A DNA stretch of 64,000 nt from the NCBI RefSeq assembly GCF_024713975.1, contig NC_091116.1:8152986-8216985 (forward strand). Reading direction: 5' to 3'. Both the position numbers and the translations under genes were made by a program. Of this stretch, positions 1 through 10,683 are shown in pieces. Positions within the stretch are counted from its first letter, which is position 1. The number at the start of each line of letters is the position of its first letter. Under the pieces are notes generated by a model, which saw nothing but the letters and a program-made list of their open reading frames with translations, ran no database searches and had not been told where the DNA came from. The stretch comes from Paralichthys olivaceus. Taxonomy: Eukaryota; Chordata; Actinopteri; Pleuronectiformes; Paralichthyidae.

Positions 1-108
1 CACAAGCACATAATAATTGTTAAATGTTGTGTATGGGGGATATGGCAGCTGTCAATAAATCTAAAAATGAGGCTGTTTTTTTTTTAAAAAAAAGAAAAAA
101 AAGCAGTG
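1..108 (+). other. 3'-terminal-exon-like tail with polyadenylation signal (copy 1, cut by window edge)
   Basis: The first bases are nearly identical to 18,930-19,036, where the same stretch follows a splice acceptor at 18,907. An AATAAA hexamer sits at 54-59 (18,984-18,989 in the other copy) and is followed by a T-run and then an A-rich run that joins directly to the first array unit. This shows that array 1 has the same upstream neighbour as array 2, so the whole leader-plus-array is duplicated and the window opens inside the first copy. Whether it is a real transcript end is inference. Confidence 0.45.
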
Positions 109-1650
109 TCTGCATTGTTCTTTACAAAGTCAAACATTTATTGTATGAAGGGAAAAATGCTTGAAGATGTGTCTTGTCTGTGAATCACTGAACTTGTATT
201 TAGTTGTACAAGCAGTGTGTTTGAGAACTGCTTCACATGTGTGTTGCATGGAGTCGACCAAGTTGTGTCACCTGTGTACAGGTATTGTAGTCCAGGATGA
301 TCGGAGTGGCCACTCCATTATGTTAGTGTTGTTGTTGGATGTTGAAGATGCTGCGTGCTTACTTGTGTGTTTGGGGTGGTTGTCTAGTTGAAAGACACAT
401 TTGAAGGGTGTCTCCTCTTTGGCATAAGTCAACATGATGTCTTGAAGTATTGTGCTTGTGCTACCATGCTTCAACAATGGGACTTTGCTTAGGTGTCATT
501 TAGGTTATTGTCTGATTCATCTGAATGGTAGTGTTCTGTTGTCTCCCACGTCTTTGTGGTTTTGGTTGCTATTTTAAAGGATTTGAGATGATTGTAGTTG
601 AGCGGTTTGTACTTTTCTAGTTGTCTTGATACTTTTGAATCAAAGTATGCTGTTGTGAACAATGACCCATGTTCCAGTGATTTTCAGACAAATGCACTAG
701 AACTAGCATGTAGAACATTTGCTGCCTTGGTCCTTAAATGAGGGCCACCTGTTTGACTTGAGTAATAGAACTCCACACTGCTGTTATTTTGAACACAATG
801 ACTGTTGTTGAAAGTGGTGAAATTGTGTTAGGGTTCTGTCTTGTCATGCCTCTGTCACAATAGAAAGGTGATTGTTCAGCCACGAAAAGTCCCAGGTGAG
901 TATGTTTCTATTCTTTTCTCTTCTCAAAAATCTATTGGGTGAACCTGCATGGTTTTCTAAATAGTAATTGAGTTTTGTGTAAGTCTAGTTTTTGTATGAA
1001 TGCCACACAGTGATGCTAAATGAGACCCTTGATTGTTTTGTCTGTCTGTCATACAGGGCCGATGAGGACAGCGGCTCACTCGTTAGGTGGAGCGATGTTG
1101 TTTGAGGTAAGTAATGTATTAAGAGCAAATAGTCTGAATAATCTGTACACACTGACGTTGTTAAAAATAAAGACGACCACTTCTGTCCACTTCCAGACAT
1201 TGTACTGAAAGTCCTTGGTGGTGGGAGGGAACCACATGGAAAATGGTGAGTTTGATCTAAAATAGATTATCAGCTTTTAAAGATTGTTGTTTAGCAGCAA
1301 GTAGGTATGTGTTCCTCCAGGTGAGCCATAAGTCCTGGTTACTGTATGTCCTTCATGTGTTTCAGGTGTTATTGTGTCTACCAGGTTGTACTTCATGTGG
1401 ACCTAAGAAACCTCTAAGCTGTTCCACCAGTGTTACTGAGGATCAACAGTGGTAAGTGGTTGTACAGTTCAGTGTTTGTTCATTAAATCAAAAGAGACTT
1501 TATATGAATGTGTGTTTGTAAACCATGTTATGTGTTACAGGTTTGTTGAAGCACCTGGATTGTGTCACTGCTGGATTTGAGAGTAGATTTGAACAGTTAT
1601 TGTTTGAATGTAGTTGATCTATTGCTGCTTGTTCCATGTGAGATGTAGAG
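1..1650 (+). repeat. Array 1 unit 1
   Basis: The exon-like blocks are A 864-895, B 1057-1106, C 1197-1245, D 1366-1451 and E 1541-1578. A is preceded by cacaatag and followed by gtgag; B by catacag and gtaag; C by cttccag and gtgag; D by tttcag and gtaag; E by gttacag. The E donor reads gagag instead of gtgag, so E has lost its 5' splice site here. The Tc1 half (about 106-806, minus) lacks its left terminal repeat, which is replaced by the A-rich leader. Confidence 0.85.
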
Positions 1651-2406
1651 TTGTGTTCAAAATAATAGCAGTGTGTTAATAAATAAAAAATTAATAATAA
1701 ATAAAAGATAGTTTCTGCATTGTTGTTTACAAAGTCAAACATTTATTGTATGAAGGGAAAAATGCTAGAAGATGTGTCTTGTCTGTGAATCACTGAACTT
1801 GTATTTAGTTGTACGAGCAGTGTGTTTGAGAACTGCTTCACATGTGTGTTGCATGGAGTCGACCAAGTTGTGTCACCTGTGTACAGGTATTGTAGTCCAG
1901 GATGATCGGAGTGGCCACTCCATTATGTTAGTGTTGTTGGATGTTGAAGATGCTGCGTGCTTACTTGTGTGTTTGGGGTGGTTGTCTAGTTGAAAGACAC
2001 ATTTGAAGGGTGTCTCCTCTTTGGCATAAGTCAACATGATGTCTTGAAGTATTGTGCTTGTGCTACCATGCTTCAACAATGGGACTTTGCTTAGGTGTCA
2101 TTTAGGTTATTGTCTGATTCATCTGAATGGTAGTGTTCTGTTGTCTCCCACGTCTTTGTGGTTTTGGTTGCTATTTTAAAGGATTTGAGATGATTGTAGT
2201 TGAGCGGTTTGTACTTTTCTAGTTGTCTTGATACTTTTGAATCAAAGTATGCTGTTGTGAACAATGACCCATGTTCCAGTGATTTTCAGACAAATGCACT
2301 AGAACTAGCATGTAGAACATTTGCTGCCTTGGTCCTTAAATGAGGGCCACCTGTTTGACTTGAGTAATAGAACTCCACACTGCTGTTATTTTGAACACAA
2401 TGACTG
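1646..2406 (-). mobile_element. Tc1/mariner-like transposon remnant (best delimited copy; one in nearly every array unit)
   Basis: The left end at 1651 (ttgtgttcaaaataatagca) and the reverse complement of the right end at 2377-2400 match at 23 of 24 positions, giving terminal inverted repeats about 750 bp apart. The outer right end reads ...gactg, the complement of the CAGT start usual for Tc1/mariner. The minus strand encodes a transposase remnant: a segment with FKCVFQxDNHPKHTSK carries the second catalytic Asp of the DDE domain, followed by a NNTNIMEWP-like stretch. After a frameshift comes NLVDSMQ..CEAVLKH, the usual Tc1 C-terminus. The usual SPDLNPIE block is destroyed. It is a dead element amplified as part of each array unit. 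Confidence 0.85.
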
Positions 2407-3258
2407 TTGTTGAAAGTGGTGAAATTGTGTTAGGGTTGTGTCTTGTCATGCCTCTGTCACAATAGAAAGGTGATTGTTCAGCCACGAAAAGTCCCAGGTG
2501 AGTATGTTTCTATTCTTTTCTCTTCTCAAAAATCTATTGGGTGCACCTGCATGGTTTTCTAAATAGTAATTTAGTTTTGTGTAAGTCTAGTTTTTGTATG
2601 AATGCCACACAGTGATGCTAAATGAGACCCTTGATTGTTTTGTCTGTCATACAGGGCCGATGAGGACAGCGGCTCACTCGTTAGGTGGAGCGATGTTGTT
2701 TGAGGTAAGTAATGTATTAAGAGCAAATAGTCTGAATAATCTGTACACACTGACGTTGTTAAAGTTGTAAAAAAATAAAGACGACCACTTCTGTCCCCTT
2801 CCAGACATTGTACTGAAAGTCCTTGGTGGTGGGAGGGAACCACATGGAAAATGGTGAGTTTGATCTAAAATAGATTATCAGCTTTTAAAGATTGTTGTTT
2901 AGCAGCAAGTAGGTATGTGTTCCTCCAGGTGAGCCATAAGTCCTGGTTACTGTATGTCCTTCATGTGTTTCAGATGTTATTGTGTCTACCAGGTTGTACT
3001 TCATGTGGACCTAAGAAACCTCTAAGCTGTTCCACCAGTGTTACTGAGGATCAACAGTGGTAAGTGGTTGTACAGTTCAGTGTTTGTTCATTAAATCAAA
3101 AGAGACTTTATATGAATGTGTGTTTGTAAACCATGTCATGTGTTACAGGTTTGTTGAAGCACCTGGATTGTGTCACTGCTGGATTTGTGAGTAGATTTGA
3201 ACAGTTATTGTTTGAATGTATTTGATCTATTGCTGCTTGTTCCATGTGAGATGTAGAG
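1651..3258 (+). repeat. Array 1 unit 2
   Basis: The Tc1 half is 1651-2406. The block half holds A 2466-2497, B 2655-2704, C 2805-2853, D 2974-3059 and E 3149-3186, all with AG before and GT after. Here D is preceded by tttcag and begins with A instead of G. The Tc1 part carries the shorter transposase remnant (no block encoding the FCGVMTSP segment). Confidence 0.88.
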
Positions 3259-4680
3259 TTGTGTTCAGAATAATAGCAGTGTGTTCATAAAAAAATTAAA
3301 TGAAAAAAAAAAAAAAAAAAGATAGTGTCTGCATTGTTCTTTACAAAGTCAAACATTTATTGTAAGAAGTGAAAAATGCTAGAAGATGTGTCTTGTCTGT
3401 GAATCACTGAACTTGTATTTAGTTGTACAAGCAGTGTGTTTGAGAACTGCTTCACATGTGTGTTGCATGGACTTGACCAAGTTGTGTCACCTGTGTACAG
3501 GTATTATAGTCCAGGATGATCGGAGTGGCCACTCCATTATGTTAGTGTTGTTGGATGTTGAAGATGCTGCGTGCTTCTATGTCTTTGTGGTTTTGGTTGT
3601 TATTTTAAAGGATTTGAGATGATTGTAGTTGAGCGGTTAGTAGTTTTCTGGTTGTCTTGATACTTTTGAATCAAAGTATGCGGTTGTTGTGAACAATGAC
3701 CCATGTTCCAGTGATTTTCAGAGAAATGCACTAGAACTAGCATGTAGAACATTTGCTGCCTTGGTCCTTAAATGAGGGCCACCTGTTTGACTTGAGTAAT
3801 AGAACTCCACACTGCTGTTATTTTGAACACAATGACTGTTGTTGAAAGTGGTGAAATTGTGTTAGGGTTCTGTCTTGTCATGCCTCTGTCACAATAGAAA
3901 GGTGAATGTCCAGCCAGGAAAAGTCCCAGGTGAGTATGTTTCTATTCTTTTCTCTTCTCAAAAATCTATTGGGTGCACCTGCATGGTTTTCTAAATAGTA
4001 ATTTAGTTTTGTGTAAGTCTAGTTTTTGTATGAATGCCACACAGTGATGCTAAATGAGACCCTTGATTGTTTTGTCTGTCATACAGGGCCGATGAGGACA
4101 GCGGCTCACTCGTTAGGTGGAGCGATGTTGTTTGAGGTAAGTAATGTATTAAGAGCAAATAGTCTGAATAATCTGTACACACTGACGTTGTTAAAAATAA
4201 AGACGACCACTTCTGTCCACTTCCAGACATTGTACTGAAAGTCCTTGGTGGTGGGAGGGAACCACATGGAAAATGGTGAGTTTGATCTAAAATAGATTAT
4301 CAGCTTTTAAAGATTGTTGTTTAGCAGCAAGTAGGTATGTGTTCCTCCAGGTGAGCCATAAGTCCTGGTTACTGTATGTCCTTCATGTGTTTCAGGTGTT
4401 ATTGTGTCTACCAGGTTGTACTTCATGTGGACCTAAGAAACCTCTAAGCTGTTCCACCAGTGTTACTGAGGATCAACAGTGGTAAGTGGTTGTACAGTTC
4501 AGTGTTTGTTCATTAAATCAAAAGAGACTTTATATGAATGTGTGTTTGTAAACCATGTCATGTGTTACAGGTTTGTTGAAGCACCTGGATTGTGTCACTG
4601 CTGGATTTGTGAGTAGATTTGAACAGTTATTGTTTGAATGTAGTTGATCTATTGCAGCTTGTTCCATGTGAGATGTAGAG
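3259..4680 (+). repeat. Array 1 unit 3
   Basis: The Tc1 half is shortened: it jumps at about 3575 from the end of the DDE remnant to the right part, deleting about 190 bp. An 18-base A-run lies near 3303-3320. Blocks are A 3898-3929, B 4087-4136, C 4227-4275, D 4396-4481 and E 4571-4608, all with canonical sites. The second half is essentially identical to that of unit 6. Confidence 0.88.
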
Positions 4681-6105
4681 TTGTGTTCAAAATAATAGCA
4701 GTGTTAATAAATAAAAAAAATTAATAATAAATAAAAGATAGTGTCTGCATTGTTGTTTACAAAGTCAAACATTTATTGTAAGAAGTGAAAAATGCTAGAA
4801 GATGTGTCTTGTCTGTGAATCACTGAACTTGTATTTAGTTGTACAAGCAGTGTGTTTGAGAACTGCTTCACATGTGTGTTGCATGGACTTGACCAAGTTG
4901 CGTCACCTGTGTACAGGTATTGTAGTCCAGGATGATCGGAGTGGCCACTCCATTATGTTAGTGTTGTTGGATGTTGAAGATGCTGCGTGCTTCTATGTCT
5001 TTGTGGTTTGGTTGTTATTTTAAAGGATTTGAGATGATTGTAGTTGAGCGGTTTGTACTTTTCTGGTTGTCTTGATACTTTTGAATCAAAGTATGCTGTT
5101 GTTGTGAACAATGACCCATGTTCCAGTGATTTTCAGACAAATGCACTAGAACTAGCATGTAGAACATTTGCTGCCTTGGTCCTTAAATGAGGGCCAGCTG
5201 TTTGACTTGAGTAATAGAACTCCACACTGCTGTTATTTTGAACACAATGACTGTTGTTGAAAGTGGTGAAATTGTGTTAGGGTTGTGTCTTGTCATGCCT
5301 CTGTCACAATAGAAAGGTGATTGTTCAGCCACGAAAAGTCCCAGGTGAGTATGTTTCTATTCTTTTCTCTTCTCAAAAATCTATTGGGTGAACCTGCATG
5401 GTTTTCTAAATAGTAATTGAGTTTTGTGTAAGTCTAGTTTTTGTATGAATGCCACACAGTGATGCTAAATGAGACCCTTGATTGTTTTGTCTGTCATACA
5501 GGGCCGATGAGGACAGCGGCTCACTCGTTAGGTGGAGCGATGTTGTTTGAGGTAAGTAATGTATTAAGAGCAAATAGTCTGAATAATCTGTACACACTGA
5601 CGTTGTTAAAGTTGTAAAAAAATAAAGACGACCACTTCTGTCCCCTTCCAGACATTGTACTGAAAGTCCTTGGTGGTGGGAGGGAACCACATGGAAAATG
5701 GTGAGTTTGATCTAAAATAGATTATCAGCTTTTAAAGATTGTTGTTTAGCAGCAAGTAGGTATGTGTTCCTCCAGGTGAGCCATAAGTCCTGGTTACTGT
5801 ATGTCCTTCATGTGTTTCAGATGTTATTGTGTCTACCAGGTTGTACTTCATGTGGACCTAAGAAACCTCTAAGCTGTTCCACCAGTGTTACTGAGGATCA
5901 ACAGTGGTAAGTGGTTGTACAGTTCAGTGTTTGTTCATTAAATCAAAAGAGACTTTATATGAATGTGTGTTTGTAAACCATGTCATGTGTTACAGGTTTG
6001 TTGAAGCACCTGGATTGTGTCACTGCTGGATTTGTGAGTAGATTTGAACAGTTATTGTTTGAATGTAGTTGATCTATTGCTGCTTGTTCCATGTGAGATG
6101 TAGAG
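4681..6105 (+). repeat. Array 1 unit 4
   Basis: The Tc1 half is the short form, as in unit 3. Blocks are A 5313-5344, B 5502-5551, C 5652-5700, D 5821-5906 and E 5996-6033, with canonical AG and GT borders. The B-E region closely matches unit 2, so units 2 and 4 share a source although unit 3 lies between them. Confidence 0.88.
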
Positions 6106-7181
6106 TTGTGTTCAGAATAATAGCAGTGTGTTCATAAAAAAATTAAATGAAAAAAAAAAAAAAAAAAGATAGTGTCTGCATTGTTCTTTACAAAGTCAAA
6201 CATTTATTGTAAGAAGTGAAAAATGCTAGAAGATGTGTCTTGTCTGTGAATCACTGAACTTGTATTTAGTTGTACAAGCAGTGTGTTTGAGAACTGCTTC
6301 ACATGTGTGTTGCATGGAGTTGACCAAGTTGTGTCACCTGTGTACAGGTATTATAGTCCAGGATGATCGGAGTGGCCACTCCATTATGTTAGTGTTGTTG
6401 GATGTTGAAGATGCTGCGTGCTTCTATGTCTTTGTGGTTTTGGTTGCTATTTTAAAGGATTTGAGATGATTGTAGTTGAGCGGTTTGTACTTTTCTGGTT
6501 GTCTTGATACTTTTGAATCAAAGTATGCTGTTGTTGTGAACAATGACCCATGTTCCAGTGATTTTCAGACAAATGCACTAGAACTAGCATGTAGAACATT
6601 TGCTGCCTTGGTCCTTAAATGAGGGCCAGCTGTTTGACTTGAGTAATAGAACTCCACACTGCTGTTATTTTGAACACAATGACTGTTGTTGAAAGTGGTG
6701 AAATTGTGTTAGGGTTGTGTCTTGTCATGCCTCTGTCACAATAGAAAGGTGAATGTCCAGCCAGGAAAAGTCCCAGGTGAGTATGTTTCTATTCTTTTCT
6801 CTTCTCAAAAATCTATTGGGTAAACTTGCTGCACTTGCTAACTAGGTGTGTGTCCCTCCATGTGAGCCATAACTCCATTTCCTTCATGTGTTTCAGATGT
6901 TATTGTGTCTACCAGGTTGTACTTCATGTGGACCTAAGAAACCTCTAAGCTGTTCCACCAGTGTTACTGAGGATCAACAGTGGTAAGTGGTTGTACAGTT
7001 CAGTGTTTGTTCATTAAATCAAAAGAGACTTTATATGAATGTGTGTTTGTAAACCATGTTATGTGTTACAGGTTTGTTGAAGCACCTGGATTGTGTCACT
7101 GCTGGATTTGTGAGTAGATTTGAACAGTTATTGTTTGAATGTAGTTGATCTATTGCTGCTTGTTCCATGTGAGATGTAGAG
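6106..7181 (+). repeat. Array 1 unit 5 (lacks blocks B and C)
   Basis: This is the shortest unit. After A (6745-6776) the sequence reads ctattgggtaaacttgctgc and passes straight to D (6897-6982) and E (7072-7109). Blocks B and C and their introns are missing. The same A-to-D arrangement occurs in units 1 and 13 of array 2, so it is an inherited unit type and not a private deletion. Confidence 0.88.
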
Positions 7182-8887
7182 TTGTGTTCAAAATAATAGC
7201 AGTGTGTTAATAAATAAAAAATTAATAATAAATAAAAGATAGTTTCTGCATTGTTGTTTACAAAGTCAAACATTTATTGTATGAAGGGAAAAATGCTAGA
7301 AGATGTGTCTTGTCTGTGAATCACTGAACTTGTATTTAGTTGTACAAGCAGTGTGTTTGAGAACTGCTTCACATGTGTGTTGCATGGACTCAACCAAGTT
7401 GTGTCACCTGTGTACAGGTATTATAGTCCAGGATGATCGGAGTGGCCACTCCATTATGTTAGTGTTGTTGGATGTTGAAGATGCTGTGTGCTTACTTGTG
7501 TGTTTGGGGTGGTTGTCTTGTTGAAAGACACATTTGAAGGGTGTCTCCTCTTTGGCATAAGTCAACACAATGTCTTGAAGTATTGTGCTTGTGCTACCAT
7601 GCTTCACCGTGTTCTGTGGTTTGAACAGTGGTGATGTCATCACTCCACAAAATGTTGTGGTATTTTCCTTTAAGGAAAATTGTAACCTCTTCAGCACATG
7701 TTAATTTTTCAACAATGGGACTTTGCAGAGGTGTCATTTAGGTTATTGTTTGATTCATCTGAATGGTAGTGTTCTGTTGTCTTCCACGTCTTTGTGGTTT
7801 TGGTTGCTATTTTAAAGGATTTGAGATGATTGTAGTTGAGCGGTTTGTACTTTTCTGGTTGTCTTGATACTTTTGAATCAAAGTATGCGGTTGTTGTGAA
7901 CAATGACCCATGTTCCAGTGATTTTCAGACAAATGCACTAGAACTAGCATGTAGAACATTTGCTGCCTTGGTCCTTAAATGAGGGCCACCTGTTTGACTT
8001 GAGTAATAGAACTCCACACTGCTGTTATTTTGAACACAATGACTGTTGTTGAAAGTGGTGAAATTGTGTTAGGGTTCTGTCTTGTCATGCCTCTGTCACA
8101 ATAGAAAGGTGAATGTCCAGCCAGGAAAAGTCCCAGGTGAGTATGTTTCTATTCTTTTCTCTTCTCAAAAATCTATTGGGTGCACCTGCATGGTTTTCTA
8201 AATAGTAATTTAGTTTTGTGTAAGTCTAGTTTTTGTATGAATGCCACACAGTGATGCTAAATGAGACCCTTGATTGTTTTGTCTGTCATACAGGGCCGAT
8301 GAGGACAGCGGCTCACTCGTTAGGTGGAGCGATGTTGTTTGAGGTAAGTAATGTATTAAGAGCAAATAGTCTGAATAATCTGTACACACTGACGTTGTTA
8401 AAAATAAAGACGACCACTTCTGTCCACTTCCAGACATTGTACTGAAAGTCCTTGGTGGTGGGAGGGAACCACATGGAAAATGGTGAGTTTGATCTAAAAT
8501 AGATTATCAGCTTTTAAAGATTGTTGTTTAGCAGCAAGTAGGTATGTGTTCCTCCAGGTGAGCCATAAGTCCTGGTTACTGTATGTCCTTCATGTGTTTC
8601 AGGTGTTATTGTGTCTACCAGGTTGTACTTCATGTGGACCTAAGAAACCTCTAAGCTGTTCCACCAGTGTTACTGAGGATCAACAGTGGTAAGTGGTTGT
8701 ACAGTTCAGTGTTTGTTCATTAAATCAAAAGAGACTTTATATGAATGTGTGTTTGTAAACCATGTCATGTGTTACAGGTTTGTTGAAGCACCTGGATTGT
8801 GTCACTGCTGGATTTGTGAGTAGATTTGAACAGTTATTGTTTGAATGTATTTGATCTATTGCTGCTTGTTCCATGTGAGATGTAGAG
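7182..8887 (+). repeat. Array 1 unit 6
   Basis: The Tc1 half is the long form, with the extra segment at about 7600-7705. Blocks are A 8105-8136, B 8294-8343, C 8434-8482, D 8603-8688 and E 8778-8815, all with canonical splice borders. Confidence 0.88.
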
Positions 8888-10609
8888 TTGTGTTCAGAAT
8901 AATAGCAGTGTGTTCATAAAAAAATTAAATGAAAAAAAAAAAAAAAAAAGATAGTGTCTGCATTGTTCTTTACAAAGTCAAACATTTATTGTAAGAAGTG
9001 AAAAATGCTAGAAGATGTGTCTTGTCTGTGAATCACTGAACTTGTATTTAGTTGTACAAGCAGTGTGTTTGAGAACTGCTTCACATGTGTGTTGCATGGA
9101 GTTGACCAAGTTGTGTCACCTGTGTACAGGTATTATAGTCCAGGATGATCGGAGTGGCCACTCCATTATGTTAGTGTTGTTGGATGTTGAAGATGCTGCG
9201 TGCTTACTTGTGTGTTTGGGGTGGTTGTCTAGTTGAAAGACACATTTGAAGGGTGTCTCCTCTTTGGCATAAGTCAACACAATGTCTTGAAGTATTGTGC
9301 TTGTGCTACCATGCTTCACCGTGTTCTGTGGTTTGAACAGTGGTGATGTCATCACTCCACAAAATGTTGTGGTATTTTCCTTTAAGGAAAATTGTAACCT
9401 CTTCAGCACATGTTAATTTTTCAACAATGGGACTTTGCAGAGGTGTCATTTAGGTTATTGTTTGATTCATCTGAATGGTAGTGTTCTGTTGTCTCCCACG
9501 TCTTTGTGGTTTTGGTTGTTATTTTAAAGGATTTGAGATGATTGTAGTTGAGCGGTTAGTAGTTTTCTGGTTGTCTTGATACTTTTGAATCAAAGTATGC
9601 TGTTGTTGTGAACAATGACCCATGTTCCAGTGATTTTCAGACAAATGCACTAGAACTAGCATGTAGAACATTTGCTGCCTTGGTCCTTAAATGAGGGCCA
9701 GCTGTTTGACTTGAGTAATAGAACTCCACACTGCTGTTATTTTGAACACAATGACTGTTGTTGAAAGTGGTGAAATTGTGTTAGGGTTGTGTCTTGTCAT
9801 GCCTCTGTCACAATAGAAAGGTGATTGTTCAGCCACGAAAAGTCCCAGGTGAGTATGTTTCTATTCTTTTCTCTTCTCAAAAATCTATTGGGTGAACCTG
9901 CATGGTTTTCTAAATAGTAATTTAGTTTTGTGTAAGTCTAGTTTTTGTATGAATGCCACACAGTGATGCTAAATGAGACCCTTGATTGTTTTGTCTGTCA
10001 TACAGGGCCGATGAGGACAGCGGCTCACTCGTTAGGTGGAGCGATGTTGTTTGAGGTAAGTAATGTATTAAGAGCAAATAGTCTGAATAATCTGTACACA
10101 CTGACGTTGTTAAAGTTGTAAAAAAATAAAGACGACCACTTCTGTCCACTTCCAGACATTGTACTGAAAGTCCTTGGTGGTGGGAGGGAACCACATGGAA
10201 AATGGTGAGTTTGATCTAAAATAGATTATCAGCTTTTAAAGATTGTTGTTTAGCAGCAAGTAGGTATGTGTTCCTCCAGGTGAGCCATAAGTCCTGGTTA
10301 CTGTATGTCCTTCATGTGTTTCAGGTGTTATTGTGTCTACCAGGTTGTACTTCATGTGGACCTAAGAAACCTCTAAGCTGTTCCACCAGTGTTACTGAGG
10401 ATCAACAGTGGTAAGTGGTTGTACAGTTCAGTGTTTGTTCATTAAATCAAAAGAGACTTTATATTAATGTGTGTTTGTGAACCATGTCATGTGTTACAGG
10501 TTTGTTGAAGCACCTGGATTGTGTCACTGCTGGATTTGAGAGTAGATTTGAACAGTTATGGTTTGAATGTAGTTGATCTATTGCTGCTTGTTCCATGTGA
10601 GATGTAGAG
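8888..10609 (+). repeat. Array 1 unit 7 (last full unit)
   Basis: The Tc1 half is the long form. Blocks are A 9817-9848, B 10006-10055, C 10156-10204, D 10325-10410 and E 10500-10537. E is followed by gagag instead of gtgag, so its donor is lost. The last unit of array 2 (next to the second LINE) has the same lost donor. A stub of the next unit (10,610-10,683) then meets the LINE. Confidence 0.88.
9116..9409 (-). pseudogene. Tc1/mariner transposase C-terminal remnant (longest form in array 1)
   Basis: This 97-codon minus-strand frame starts within the transposase core and includes a TTTFCGVM stretch, a PFKCVFQLDNHPKHTSK stretch (second catalytic Asp; Tc1 proteins commonly have QDNDPKHTSK) and an NIMEWP stretch. 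Frame is then lost before the third catalytic acidic residue. The N-terminal DNA-binding domain and first Asp are absent. Equivalent frames lie at 7404-7697, 20,450-20,761, 22,143-22,451, 23,848-24,141, 25,566-25,877, 28,678-28,989 and in the further 4,830-bp copies. No copy could encode an active enzyme. Confidence 0.82.
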
Positions 10610-10683
10610 TTGTGTTCAAAATAATAGCAGTGTGTTAATAAAAAATAAATAAATAAATAAAAGATAGTGTCTGCATTGTTCTT
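10610..10683 (+). repeat. Array 1 terminal stub, fused to LINE
   Basis: This is the left Tc1 terminal repeat and following A/T-rich linker of an eighth unit. After attgttctt the expected tacaaagtc is replaced by aattacgtc, which begins the LINE. The same breakpoint occurs at 39,547/39,548. Confidence 0.9.

Larger units (their letters stand above)
1..10683 (+). repeat. Tandem array 1 of the exon-bearing repeat unit (7 units plus stub)
   Basis: Units begin where the Tc1-type terminal repeat ttgtgttcaaaataatagca (or its cagaat variant) recurs: 1651, 3259, 4681, 6106, 7182, 8888, 10610. Unit lengths are about 1608, 1422, 1425, 1076, 1706 and 1722 bp. All units are head-to-tail on the plus strand. 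Length variation comes from deletions inside the Tc1 half and from one loss of the B and C blocks (unit 5). Short pieces are identical between non-adjacent units (for example the second halves of units 3 and 6), indicating gene conversion or unequal exchange. The array ends in a stub interrupted by the LINE at 10,684. Confidence 0.93.

Noticed and set aside
161-391. Recurring plus-strand ORF beginning MCLVCESLNLYLVVQAVCLR in nearly every unit
   Set aside because: It is the antisense of the Tc1 transposase C-terminus; repetition comes from the tandem array.
2571-2843. Recurring minus-strand ORF MVPSHHQGLSVQCLEGDRSG
   Set aside because: It runs antisense across blocks B and C and the intron between them, which carry strong plus-strand splice signals. 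It is a shadow.
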